Positions 36,754 through 49,100 of a stretch of 64,000 bases of DNA are shown here, piece after piece; position 1 is the first letter of the stretch; each line of letters opens with the position of its first letter. The translations under genes and the position numbers were made by a program. The notes under the pieces are model-generated. The model saw only the letters and a list, made by a program, of their open reading frames with translations. It did not search any database and was not told where the DNA came from. This DNA comes from Orthonyx spaldingii (Eukaryota; Chordata; Aves; Passeriformes; Orthonychidae): positions 249,620 through 313,619 of the forward strand of contig VZTJ01005975.1 in NCBI GenBank assembly GCA_013397795.1. The letters run 5' to 3'.

Positions 36754-37081
36754 TCACAAAATTAATTAGGTTGGAAAAGCCCTCTGTGACCATCGAGTCC
36801 AACCTGTGACCGATGCCCACCTTGTCACCCAGACCAGAGCACTGAGTGCCACAGTCCCTCTCTGAACACCTCCAGGGATGGGGACTCCGCCACATCCCTG
36901 GGAAGGGCCTTCCAATGTCTAATCACCCTTTTCGTGGAGAATTTCCTCCCAGCCTGAACCTCCCCTGGCGCAGCTTGAGCCCGTGTCCTCAATTCCCACA
37001 CCCTGAGGAGCCCTGTCCCGCTCCTGCCAGCCGAGACCCCCTCGGGGCTCGCAACCTGCGGCTTTTCCTGACCTCCCCCCG
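36754..37081 (-). mobile_element. CR1 LINE 3'-end fragment running into the gap
   Basis: AATTAGGTTGGAAAAGCCCT leads through CATCGAGTCCAACCTGTGAC, AACACCTCCAGGGATGGGGA and CCAATGTCTAATCACCCTTT to CCTCCCCTGGCGCAGCTTGA. It is a long CR1 copy of yet another subtype, cut by the N run at 37082. Confidence 0.9.
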
Positions 37082-37673
37082 NNNNNNNNNNNNNNNNNNN
37101 NNNNNNNNNNNNNNNNNNNNNNNNNNNNNNNNNNNNNNNNNNNNNNNNNNNNNNNNNNNNNNNNNNNNNNNNNNNNNNNNNNNNNNNNNNNNNNNNNNNN
37201 NNNNNNNNNNNNNNNNNNNNNNNNNNNNNNNNNNNNNNNNNNNNNNNNNNNNNNNNNNNNNNNNNNNNNNNNNNNNNNNNNNNNNNNNNNNNNNNNNNNN
37301 NNNNNNNNNNNNNNNNNNNNNNNNNNNNNNNNNNNNNNNNNNNNNNNNNNNNNNNNNNNNNNNNNNNNNNNNNNNNNNNNNNNNNNNNNNNNNNNNNNNN
37401 NNNNNNNNNNNNNNNNNNNNNNNNNNNNNNNNNNNNNNNNNNNNNNNNNNNNNNNNNNNNNNNNNNNNNNNNNNNNNNNNNNNNNNNNNNNNNNNNNNNN
37501 NNNNNNNNNNNNNNNNNNNNNNNNNNNNNNNNNNNNNNNNNNNNNNNNNNNNNNNNNNNNNNNNNNNNNNNNNNNNNNNNNNNNNNNNNNNNNNNNNNNN
37601 NNNNNNNNNNNNNNNNNNNNNNNNNNNNNNNNNNNNNNNNNNNNNNNNNNNNNNNNNNNNNNNNNNNNNNNNN
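37082..37673. other. assembly gap (592 N)
   Basis: A continuous run of N, flanked on the right by very GC-rich sequence. A further single N lies at 37748. The gap most likely hides the GC-rich TM2D1 first exon (signal peptide, residues 1-54) and part of its promoter. Confidence 0.99.
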
Positions 37674-37860
37674 GCACCGGCCGCGCCCCTGCCCGCGCTT
37701 AAGATGTCGGGTGTGAGGGGAGGCGGCCCGGGGCGGCGCGGGGGTGGNCTGGGGCTGCTGCGGTGCTGGCACCGCGGGCAGGACGCGCCCCGAACCGAGC
37801 GGCGCGGCTGGGTGAGGGAGGAACGTGAGGTGAACCCTCCCCGCCCTTCCCACGCTGTAG
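37674..37860. promoter_or_regulatory. CpG island edge, TM2D1-side promoter
   Basis: This GC- and CpG-dense sequence (GGCGGCGCGGGGG, CCGCGGGC, CGGCGCGG) abuts the gap. It is the expected place for the TM2D1 start. An ATG in fair context at 37704 followed by an open frame to a GTGAGG donor-like site at 37811 exists on the plus strand and could be a divergent first exon. Neither transcription start is proven. Confidence 0.55.
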
Positions 37861-39900
37861 CCTTGGCCCACCCGGTGAAATCGCACCACTGAAATCCACA
37901 GTGGTGTCAACAGTTTGCTGGGTACTTGAAAAATAAGTTTAAAAAGCCCAGGAGGGATTAAGGGGGTGATCTGCTGGCACCTGCCAAACGTGGTTAACCA
38001 GGACTGGCACATCCCCTGTCATCCAGGTGGGCCTGGTGTGCTCACACTGTGTCCAGCACACCCACAGCAGTCGGATTAAAGAAATAATTTTAAATTCTTA
38101 CCCTATTTTACTGTGACTACATTGTTAAAAATGCTTTTTATTTTGATTTTTAAATGAATACCTAACTCCCCGAGCAGGCAAATTTTCCTCTTCATCAGCA
38201 TTTGCTTGTTGCAAGGTATTTTGTGGTGATTACAAACTTTTCTTATCTCACTACCTTGACAGCTATTTATTATTTTTCTGTTGTGGTTATTTCAGGTTTT
38301 TCTAGTGTTTGAAGGCATCAGTTTTCCACTTAGAAACTGCTAGGGATCCTGGAGTGTTTATAAGAGATGGAGAGGTCCTTTGGAGTAAACACACCCAGGA
38401 AAGGCAACACCAGTGTCCTAAGTTTACATCTGTTCAAGAAGCGTTTCCTGAAACAGACGCAGGGACCTAAAAACTGGAAAACTGAACCTAAAAAGCCAGA
38501 AAACCAACTCTGAAATAGTACTGAAGAGAACATCGTCATTACCCATCACTTTCTCGAAGTCTTTTGGGTTTTCTATGCATTATTTTGGTGCATGGTGACA
38601 TGTCTGGAGCCTGTCAGTACCAAAGAAGAGTTTGTCCCAGCCCCAGATACTCCAAGAATCCGTGAAAACGCGGATTTAAAACGTGTGGATGGCTGACAAA
38701 GAGCTCAGCCAGCGATGTGAAATATTGCCATCTAACAGCTTTTTGGGAGATTCGTGTAAACTGGATTGGCAGCCTGGAGTTCAGCAGGCAAAGTATGCAA
38801 ATGAAAATTGATACCCCTTTCAGCAACTGGAAGCGAAAGGGCAGGGCCGGAGCGCGCTCCGGGATGAACTCAGCCCTCAGAGATGGAGACGGAGGTGCAC
38901 TGATGGGAAAAGTGCCCGGCTCTTCTGTCTGTGGCGCGTCCCTCGGATGGATAAATACACCACTCGCTGTTCATCACTGTCAAGAAAATTGTCACTTCTC
39001 ACGAGCGCCACATTAATTAAAACTGAGAGTGAGGACTGGGAAGTTGAGCGCTCAGAATCCTTTGAAAGGGGGTGGAGTGGTGTGTTCTCAGTGTGCCGTG
39101 TGCTCTGGTGCCACTGCTGCTGCTCAGTGAAATGAAATGGGTGCCAGAACGAGGGGAAATTGATCAGAACTCATGAGAAATTGATTTTCAAATCTGTTGC
39201 AGCCCTTACCCTGTGCAACCAATGGGGCTGTGTAAGGTCAGCAGATGGGCTTTTGAAACTGTGTAGCCGAATAAAAATTGTATTTCTTGACTTTAATTCG
39301 ACTATTTTATGTGTGTAAGTTTTTAATTTTAGAAAGTCAAAAGCAGACTAATGTACAGGTTTCTGAATGCACACACAGTTCACACAATTAATTTCAAATA
39401 AAATGGTGCCTGTTCAGTATTTTGTGACTAGCAGGAGGAAAGTTTTGCTTTTATTGCCATCCTAGGCAACATTCTGTGTCTCGGAAGCCACAGTGACATG
39501 ATGTGTTTTGGGGTGCTGTGGGGGAAGTCTTGCAATCCCTTTACTCCATCCGAGTTTTCCTATGGTTTTTTTGCCATTCCCTTCTGTGACGTGGTGGGGG
39601 CTGCGCTGCTGAGGCTGAGCAGAGCATATTGTTATAAAAATATTATTATACCCGTATTATTATACACACTTCACCCGAGGATCTACACTCTTGTGTCCAA
39701 AGGGGAGTTAACTCCTCCAGCAAAGCCCTCGCACCAAGCCGTGCCCCTCTGTGGGGCGTTCAAAACACAGAATCACAGAGTATCATCAGTCTGGACACCG
39801 AGGGGCTGCAAGTAAGTGAAAAATAAGCGTTTCTACAATATTTACACACGGGTTCTGCCTTCACTGGGGAGGCTGGAGGCCATACCACAGGTTCAAACTA
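37861..39900. other. intergenic spacer between TM2D1 and PATJ promoters
   Basis: Sequence of moderate GC content without a recognised exon. A short CR1-like tail (CAGAATCACAGAGTATCATC) occurs near 39770 but is too short to call. If the plus-strand candidate exon at 37704 is real, this would be its intron. Confidence 0.45.
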
Positions 39901-39939
39901 TGCTCTCTAAACAGTCTGGCGGGTCCGGCTCACCTGAAA

Positions 39940-40395
39940 ATTGACTAAAAAGTTAATTTCGGCCGTGAAATCCAACCCCCGCGGTGGGCAGAGCCCGTGT
40001 CCCGCCGGAACGCGGCGGAGCCGGGAGGGGCCGAGCCCCGGCCGTCCCTCGGGAGGCGGCTCTCCCGCCGCGCCGCCCCGGCTTCCTGCGCCGCAGGTGA
40101 GCCGGGATCGCCCCTCGCTTCCCGCTTCCGCCCAGGTGAGCGCCGGCGGCCATCCCGCTGCTCCCGGCATCCCGGCGCTCCCGCATCCCGGCATCCCGCC
40201 CCCGGCGCCGCCGCCGCCGCCTCCCGGCCGCAGGTACCGCGCCCGCCCCGGGAACGGCACGGGTGGGCTGGGCTGGGGTGCGGTGGGACAGGAGCGGGGC
40301 ACGGGCAGGCGGCGTGGTGCCAGGGCTCTGCTGCAGGAGTGGGTTCCCCTTCCGCGGGGATCCGCGGGTGAAATGCGCGCGTGAACATCCAAAGG
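39940..40395 (+). promoter_or_regulatory. PATJ: CpG island, probable PATJ promoter and noncoding first exon
   Basis: A dense CpG island about 5.8 kb upstream of the first PATJ coding exon. It contains a CCG repeat at about 40205-40220 and CATCCCGG-type tandem words at about 40165-40200. Three good splice donors on the plus strand follow one another: GCCGCAG|GTGAGC after 40095, CCCAG|GTGAGC after 40135, and CCGCAG|GTACCG after 40233. A noncoding first exon ending at one of these would match the noncoding 5' exon expected for PATJ. Start site and donor choice need transcript data. Confidence 0.6.
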
Positions 40396-43300
40396 GGATA
40401 AATATCTATGTTTATCTGTAATCAATATTGCAGCCTGCCAAGAGGATGGAGCTGGGCTCTGCCTGGTGCTGCCAAGCAATAGTACAGGAGGCGGTGGGTA
40501 GAAACTGATGCCCAGGAAGTTCCGCCTGGGTGAGGATGAACTTCTTTCTGTGCGGGTGACAGAGCACTGGAACAGGTTGTCCAGAGGGGTGTAGAGTCTT
40601 CCTCAATGGGGCCATTCCAGAACCATCTGGACACACTCCTGTACTTTGTGCTCAGGGATGGCCCTGCTTGAACATGGAGGTTGGACCAGATGACCCAACT
40701 GTGGTTGCTTCCAACCTGACCCATCCTGGGATTCTCTGAGTATTTCCAACCATCTCCTGCTTCCAGAGCCAGACTTGTGTCTTACTGTGAATAGCAGCTT
40801 GACCAGTACAGCCGTGGCCAGGAAACCAGCTGTGCTCACCCAGAGACCCCCGTCTGAAAGCCTTTCTGGCACCAGGGACCTTCACAAGTCCCCAACACCC
40901 CAGTAAAGACAGGGCAGGGCTGTGTGGCTCCTGATGGCAGCTGAAGGCTCTCTGGGGCACTGAAGTCATCCTGGTGTTGTGTTGTTGTGCAAACAGTTCC
41001 CATTGCACGGAGAGGCTGGCTCAGGATGAGGAGAGGAGGAAAGCAACACACCTGTTGCAACACTTCCCGTCAAGTGCCTGTCAGTCCAGAGATTCTTAGC
41101 AGAGCAGGTTTTTGCTTTGTTTACAGTTAAAAGGAAAACAGTTCTTCCGCATTCCTTGTTAATTTCTGACCCTTGGAAGTTCAGCATGGTTGCAGGTCTA
41201 ACAGCTCTGTTCTCTGTGATTTGTTAGTTGTGTACACTGCCATTAAAGTACCTAGGGTTTATTGGCAATGACAATATTTACATATTGGAAATGAGTTTTC
41301 CATGAGAACGGGTTTCTGAGACCGTGTTTTTCCTTCATGGAGAGCAGCTGTGGCATGAGCTCTCCCTTCTGTTAGACAACAGAGAACCCACACCAGCGCT
41401 TCCCTAGAGGCTGAAGTCCACAGGAATTCAGCTTCTGCTTGCTAAAAGTTACCGTGCCTGGAGAGTGAGTAAGGCTCCTATTGATCTGCATGGAGACTGG
41501 TAATCACAGGTGCAGAGTGTTGGGTTTTCTTCACTTTCCTCATCTTGTAGTCACTAATCATGTGTAAAACACGCCCACGGAGTAGTTTTTTATTTTTAAC
41601 AATATATAGCTGTGACCCTACACCCTGGAGGTATGTGGTGGATCTGTGTTCAGGTACTCACAGAAGTATTCAGGTTTTTTTCTTCTCTCAAGTGGCTGGA
41701 GCAGTTGGTGTGTGCTTGACAGCATTTTTATAAATCCTGCAGCATTGCACAGAGCAGAGGTGGTTTCATAGGAAAGGTGTGTATGTGCTATGCTTGGTCT
41801 GACTGAATTTTTCTGAACATTATGGGTACAACTGAGCATAATGTGTAGGACAGCAAAATACATGTTAGAACAGTGTTTTCTCACAGTATGGAGTCACTTG
41901 ATGGCGTGTAAACTACAAAATTTTGAATATCTGAAGTTACAGCTGATGTTGTGTTAGGACAATTTAGGATTAAGATCAAGTTAGCAAATGCTGTTTTCTC
42001 TTGCATTTATCAACTTTTAAACTGAAATCCTCCAAGTCAGAGGTCTCTGTTATGAGGAGGACGATATGCACCGCATTAGTCACTCCTGATAACAGGGCCA
42101 GGAAAAATTCCAACTGCATTAGTGCAGAAAGGTGACTTTGGATCGGGATGAGCCCTTTGGCTGTTCCTCTGACAGGCTGCTGAGGCTGGCCATGTTAGAA
42201 GCCTTTGAGATACAACAGCAGGTAGCACTTGTGGGTTTTAATATCCCAAAAGGTTTCAGCCAGGCTGAGTGGGGAGAACATCCCATGAGGTCAGACTTTT
42301 CCTGGAAGGACGCAGGTTGTTGGAGGGCAGGCTGAAGGACGCGGGGCACAAAGAGTTGTGGGTGGATGGGGAAAAATGGGCAGAAGAATCTCTGCTTGCT
42401 GAACCATGTCCTCTTCCAGACCCCAGCAGCAAAGCCCTCAATTTCCATCTTCCAGCAGCCCTTTGTGGAGGGCAGGTGTTTGCCAAGGCCGCCGATGGGA
42501 TGTGGGGATGTTCCCCTCTGGCTCTGGGACGCGCCGGGGCTGAGCGCTCCGTGCGAGCGGCAGGCGTCTGGCACAGGGTGATGGCAATGGAAGACTTAAA
42601 CCTTTCAGCTCTTCTGATGACCTCTGCTGGCACCAGCATGGGGGAATTCCTTTTTCCTTATGCTGCTTTTGAAGAAGATCCAAGTCTTGGGATTTCATAC
42701 AAAACCTTCTGAAGCTTTTCCACCCCCTTGGATGCGTTGAGTTCTGCTCTTAGAAGTGAAGACAGTGGAACCCCAGATGGATGCTGTCCTGGGGTTAGAA
42801 AACACTCAGCCTACTGAAATTCATCATTTTCTCGATGATTTTACGGTTATATTGGGAATTGTGACATAAATGTTGAGCTGAGGTTTCCAATAAGATAAGT
42901 AAGCGTCTATAGAAGTTGGAGAGTGGAGCTAAGGAAGCGGAATGTGGAGTGCATGAACTGATTTTATCAGGACAAACCAAAGTGTTTTGGATCATTCTTC
43001 AGAATTAACACCTAGGAATGGACTTTCTAATTTATCAACTGCTTGTTGTCACCCTGCCTGGACTTAGAGTGTGTTTGGAAAATGCTTAATGATAAACTGT
43101 TTGGGCTCTTAAACATAGAGATCAATGATACATGGAGTTGTGAGTTTCTCTGGTGCCCAAAAGTCAGTGTTAGAGACCTGTCCTCAATTATCCATGACTT
43201 GAAAACTCTAAATTAGTTTATATTTTCAGGGATCTCTTCACACCAGAAGGAGCTGTTTGCTTTAATTTTTTCCCCCACTCTCTAGAAAAAAAAAAAAGGA

Positions 43301-46072
43301 GAATAAAGAAATACTGAGTGTGGTTTTAACATATTGCACCCATAAAAAAAAAAAAAAATTACTAAAAAGCATTGCAAGCTGCCTGGAGGCCAGCTCTGAT
43401 CACGAGGAACCCCAAAGTGCTGTGCAAACTTGAGCTGTTATTCAACCACCTGAGATCCACTTGGGCATCCCCTGGCACAAGTGGCCTGCAGTGGCTCTTA
43501 GGGACACTTGGAGCAGCTCAAGCAAGAAGCTGAAACTTTCTTTAACCTTTTTTTTTTCCTCCTGTTTTGCACGTCCTTCTCCAGGGAACTTCTGCCTCCA
43601 TGGAGCCAAGATCTCTTACCTATAATTCTCCTTAAATTTAGATCACTGACTTTCTCGGGTCTGTCCCCATTGTCATAATTGTTGTTGTTACACTCTCTGT
43701 ATTGAAACAAATATTAATTTTGGGGATGGTTAGCACAGCACTTGGAGGCTGTTTTGGAGTGAAGCTGGGTGTTTCTTGTGGTGCAATTTGGTCCTGCTGC
43801 GAGGTGTGGACACGTTACCCTGTCCCCTCTTGTCCCCCTTCTGCCAGTGCTGCCAGCTCAGAGCTGACTGGGCACAAAGCTCACCCCACCAAAACGTGAA
43901 GGATTCTTTTTGAGTGTTAGGCTCCCTGTTCCAGCTCACTATGGGATCAGCTGAATGGACAATGAAAAGGGAAGAATAAATGCTTGAAAGAGGGCTGGGG
44001 AGCTGGACCAGCCCCTTGGCTTTGGCTCTTAGGTGGGCATGGTGCTGTCAAGTTGCCGTTATTTCCTACCTTGCTGGATTTTCTCTGGGTTTAGTCTTTT
44101 CCTCACCCCACTGCTGCTTTAAAGGTGTTTCAAGCCACTTTTCCTCAAAGGAGTTATTGGTTCGCTTGCTTTAGAGGTTTTTTCCCTCTTTTAACTGCTG
44201 ATGTGAGGTAGAAAAACAGAGGAGGGAAGTGAATGGAAGGAAGTTAAACGGGGAAGAAAGAACAAATTTCCATATTCTTTGTGCTGATTTGTTAAGGTTC
44301 ATGCAGTATTTTCAGTCGAGGAGGTTAAGTTTTGTCTTCTTGGTTTAATGAAGACTCAGGAGTGTGTAAGGAAATGGTGTTTTCATCTGCTCTTCAGAAT
44401 CAGCTCTCAGCACAGAATCAAAGGCTGCTGTGCTCTCAGAAGTGTTTTATTTCCAATGGAAAAGAAAATAAAGCTGCAGCACTTCCAAAAGTTCGGATGC
44501 ATTCCTGAAAATCTTTCAGGGGGTTGTATGGCTTTGCTGCTTCAACTCTTGCTACAAGTTTGATTTAAAATTACCTCCTAAATCTTTTAAGAGTCTTGCA
44601 AAGCGACTCATTTTGCCTGGCCCTGGGTGGAAACCACACAAACCCACCAAGTTCAGCAGGAATTCCTGCAGGAGCCAAAGCTGCTTGGATATGCACAGCA
44701 GAGGGTGCATAAATCTGAAAGTGTGGTTTGTGACACGCCTCCATTCACTTTCTTTTTTCCCGTTAGGAAAATCAACTTAACCTGACTCTGCAGGAGAAGG
44801 GAGGCTACTCACCTGCATAATTAATATTTTGGTAAATATAGCAGTGTCCTCCCAGAATTCCAGATGTTTTCAGTGTGAGCACAGACAGCATCAGAGGCAG
44901 AGCTGAAAGGAGCAGAGGCCCTGCTGGGAGAGAGCCCCTGGAATGTGCTTATCCTGGTGTCACATTCACCATATGACCCTTGCTACTCTTGAATTGCAAG
45001 ACTAAAAAAATAAATAAAAAGCATTTATATAGAGAGAGCGATATGGCTATTTTTGTCCCAAAATACTTCCAAATACGTTATTCTGAAATTACACACTTAT
45101 ATACTCGATAGAGTTAAAATTATGTAGATTGTGCTGTTAAATGGCTGACTTCTTTCAGAGGAGCTTGTACTAAGTGAAGGAATCGTGTTTGGTAGAGCTG
45201 CCTTGATAGATTTCAGAATGACAGGCTCCACATTGACTTAATAACATGCAAGCAAGGGTACAAATTTATCATCTCTGCTAATTGCAAGTCTGTTGTTTTT
45301 ATACTGCCATCTAGGCCTCGGCCCCAGTTGGAGATCTGTTCTGTTTGGCACTGTGGAGGAGCCTGATAAAGGATATTCTGCTCCTTAAAAGCTTGAGAAG
45401 GGATATTTTGCTGTTCATGTATGTAGAAAAGAAAAAGACAAACACCTGCAGGAGAACAGGCTTCCTTCACCTGTTGTGAATCAGGCTGTGATTAGAACTG
45501 ACCTTCCTTTGGAGCTTGTTGGAATGGGGATTAATATGCCCAGTTTTGGGCTTTAATTCTGTGCAGTCCCATGAGTGGAGAGAATTTCATTGTTTTATAG
45601 GGAAACACAAAGTTTCACCTCTGTTGCCAGCCAGCAAGGCTGAGCTGTCATGATAAGAATACTGTCTACAAATGCTGAGGTGGAAAGTATCTTCTAAATA
45701 AGAAGTGGATTTTAGCCACGTGTATATCTGTGAAGGTCACAACTTTAATGTCAATATTCAGAATAACTTGGTTGAACATAACTGTGTCTCGCTTTTCTTT
45801 TTTTCCTTTTCAGTTTCTTTTCATAGCCTGCATTTTTATTCCTATTTGAAAGTTGTTCATATTCCTTCCTGTATGTGAAAGGCAAAGCACGTGAAACAAG
45901 GAAAAATTTTTGGGTGTGCTGAGGCTTTGTTAAATACTTGGGGTAAACAACAGGGGGTAGTAGTATTTTTTTTTATTAAATTTGTTGTAGTTAGCTTAGT
46001 ATTTTATTATTGCATTTATCAAATGTTACTGTTCTGTTGGATATATAATTTAATTTTTTTTTTAAACCTCAG
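40234..46072 (+). other. PATJ intron 1 (5' UTR intron)
   Basis: This intron of about 5.8 kb lies between the CpG island and the first coding exon. It holds one CR1 copy (40505-40740), a GC-richer block at about 42040-42720 with unsupported open frames on both strands, and A-runs near 43287 and 43343. No coding exon is recognised. Confidence 0.55.
40505..40740 (+). mobile_element. CR1 LINE 3'-end fragment
   Basis: CCCAGGAAGTTCCGCCTGGG, CACTGGAACAGGTTGTCCAG, GGAGGTTGGACCAGATGACC and a tail CATCCTGGGATTCTCTGAG. It is about 235 bp, in the same orientation as PATJ. Confidence 0.88.
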
Positions 46073-46132
46073 CCAGGTTATTCTGAGCAATTCCAAAAAT
46101 ACCCATCAAAATGCCTGAAAATCCTGCAGCAG
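46073..46132 (+). CDS. PATJ: PATJ first coding exon (with 38 bases of 5' UTR)
   Basis: The acceptor TTTAAACCTCAG ends at 46072. The ATG at 46111 has A at -3 and starts MPENPAA, as in mammals, before the donor CAGCAG|GTATGT. The last base begins codon 8 (Asp). The start is chosen from identity with the mammalian N-terminus (MPENPA). Confidence 0.93.
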
Positions 46133-49100
46133 GTATGTATGTGGTGTGAAAGTGATTCCTTTTGCTGAGCACTGAGCAAAGAAGCTCCATTCCTAACCTG
46201 GCCTCCTTTGTGGTGCAGATAAGCAGCAGGTGCTGCAGATCCTGGATCGACTGCAGGCAAAACTGCAGGAGAAAAGGGATTCCCAACACCAGGAGAACCT
46301 GACTGTGCTGAGGAACACCCTCAAGAGCCCCCTGTTCAACCAGATCCTGACTCTCCAGCAATCCATCAAGCAGCTGAAGGAACAAGTGAGTGTAAAATTA
46401 CTGTTGTTGGTGGGATGATGACTCGGGGCAAGTGGAACTTGCATCAGGGTGTGTAGGCGTGTGTTAACGAGGGCGCTCTCGTTAATAAGCTGTAACGTGG
46501 TGTCAGTGAGTGCTGGCCTTTTCTTCTTCTGTGGAGCTGGTGTCTGCAGAGGCACTGCTGAAATGAGAAGTGGTTTTGCAACAAACAGGTCATGGGGCAA
46601 CGAGCGTTGAAAGGGATGCAGGAGAGGCAGGGTTGGGTTGGAAAAAAAACATCTGCAAAAGACATCAGCTCCAGTATTTTGAGTCCCGAACAGTGTTGGA
46701 ACTGGGATCCTTTGTTTTTCACAGAAGCTAAGTGCTGTTTATCAGCTCACTGGCAGCATCTTTTCTCCTTAAAAGACAGCACCACTTAGTTCCTGCTAAT
46801 TTGCACTCTCAACCTGCTTTGGGATGTAAAGTCTAGAAAACCCAACCTGAAGATTTGCCAAACTCTGATGCAGCTGTACCCAAGTGAGTTTTAAAATGAT
46901 TTGGCTTCAGCAGCAGTTGGAACTTGTGTAGTTTGGTTTATAAAGCCAAGTGACACTTGATTTTGTGGACGTGGGCATCCATGACACAACTGCATGAACA
47001 GGTCTCACCCTGCAGTTAAGTTAAAATCATCACCAAACTTAAAAGCAGGGACTGAGCAGCAGCAACCCGTGTCTCTGCTGTCACTGTGCCCAGCTGGAAT
47101 TACAGCAGGGTGGGTGTCAGAGGGACGAGGCCACCTTGCTGTCATTGCCAGATGTACTGCAGGTGTTGCTGCCTGGGTGGCCTGGTGGTGGCTGTGCCAT
47201 TCATTATCCCTCCTTCCCACGTTCCCATAGGTGCTGCATCCCTTCCTTCCAAAGCTTGGATGCAGGTCTGCAGGCTACTAAAAAATGTATGAAAATGCAA
47301 ATGTATCTAAGAAGTGACTGCGACATAGTGGGGTTTATATTCAGAATGTTCAGAACTCTCATATCTGGAAAATTTAGGTTTTCTTGAAGTTCTGTTTCAG
47401 CATAGGCAGTTTGGTTCAGGATGGGATTTTCCAGTTTATGATGTCACACTGGGGACATTTCTGCATTTCTCTGTTATCAGTGAGGACTAGAAGTGCAAGT
47501 TCTAGCAGTGATAACATGTTCAGTGGTAGTTGGTTTGTACCTGAGGCTCTCTCTGCGGAGGGGATAATACAGACCAGGCCTCAGGCTCCTGGGTGACTGA
47601 AAATATTTTGATTTTTGTGCCAAAGTTCTACATGGGTTTGCCTGACAGTTGCAGCAGTGCTTGAGAGCCTCTTTGGTGCTTTTGCATTTTGTGTTTCTGG
47701 AGTACCAAGGTGAAAAGAGGATAAGGGGCACAGGCAGGGGAGAAACATGAAAGTAACAAAGAAAAATGAGTGGAGTAGAAACACAGCTGAAACATTCAGG
47801 GAACTTCTGAAAAACAGTTTAAATTTGATATGGTAGCTTGGTTATAGCTTATATATTAACATTGCCTGATTTATATAGGTGAGTTTGTTCTGTGAATGGG
47901 CATATATGAACACAGGTATTCTTGCTCCTTTGGCAGCCTGCACACAAAATGGTGTTTGTGGAAAAGCCTTCTTTTGTTTTCAGTGGTTTTTCCACACCTT
48001 TGCTCATTTTCAACAGCTCAATTACATGCCTCCTGACCGCTCGGTGGATTTTGATTTTACCAAGAGGGGGCTGTTGGTGTTTGCTGACAAATCAGTCACT
48101 GCTGGGACACCTTGTACTTCACCTGGACCCAAAACACCAACCTTCCCTCCAAACCTGGGAGTTAATGAATTTAACATGATCATCCAGCAAATGGCAAAGG
48201 TAAGGCTCTCAGGGTTAGTGAACACAACTTATTTTCATTTTGGAGCATTGCACACTGCTTTCTTTGTTGTGTATCTGGAAGCTTGGTGCCTCCTAACCAG
48301 GAGAGAGTAGATGTGTTGAGAACTTTTCCCTGTGGAAGATAATGACAGCAATAGGAAGTGGTTTGGTGGCTTGTTTTGTTTTTGTAACTTTCTTTGCCAA
48401 TTTTCTGTGTTGCTTTCTACCAAAAACACCAAGGTAGTAAGGAAATTTCAGTTGCCAGAAAACATTTTTGGTATGTGATGACACTTAATTGAAAATGGAC
48501 ATTTTAAGCAGAAACTTGTTTTGGTGGAAGCACTTGTTCATCAAGTACATTTTAAATTGGAAACGTACCAACTTTATGAGCAGTGCAAAGGATTGAAAGA
48601 ACTAGCATGTATTATTTTATTTAACTCTTCATTTACTATGTCTTAACTTTGCCAGACAGATGCAGATTTTAAAAACTTGTGATGTAGCATGTACTAAATT
48701 CCCTCAGAGTTTGTACAGGTGCAGACACCTACCCATGTGGGATTGGCATTTATACCACAATTGTATTGTTCTGTGTTTTTTGAATCATTCATTTAATTGG
48801 TTAGTCATGCCTTTCTATATTAAGTAACTGTTGCTAATTGACTACCTTAATGTAGCTGTAGTATTTTGAGCATTACTCTTCTCATTAGTGTGTCATTAAC
48901 TCATCAGAGATAAGATTTAGCAGTAAAGGCTGCACTTTATTTGGAATAAAAGAGCTGTGGTAGCAGTGCATTCTCCCAGTAATATTTCCCAGTAAACAAC
49001 CCCAGCAATCTTGTATTAGAACTGAAAAACAGGCAGTTGCAAAAGCAAACTTTCTTGAGCATTAAGTGTGAAGCTGCAGGGAGGGGAAGGAAATTAATTT

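Larger units (their letters stand above)
35763..37081 (-). other. TM2D1 first-intron remainder up to the gap
   Basis: No exon or U12 donor (AAAGGATAT on the plus strand) is seen here. Two minus-oriented CR1 copies occupy the right half, and the second runs into the gap. Confidence 0.55.

Noticed and set aside
36825..38012. Long open frames on both strands across 36.8-38.0 kb
   Set aside because: They exist only because the 592-base N run reads as open. The sequence to the left is CR1 and to the right CpG island; neither side shows a supported coding exon.
39768..39800. CR1-like CAGAATCACAGAGTATCATC near 39.77 kb
   Set aside because: Only about 20 bases resemble the reversed CR1 tail; too short to call an element.
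39907..40479. Open frames of 124-190 codons on both strands in the CpG island
   Set aside because: Very GC-rich DNA lacks stop codons by composition. The frames are proline/arginine/alanine-rich in every register and match no family.
42132..42712. Plus and minus open frames up to 151 codons in PATJ intron 1
   Set aside because: The frames overlap on both strands, have no recognisable domain and do not join to PATJ exons in phase. The block is simply GC-richer.
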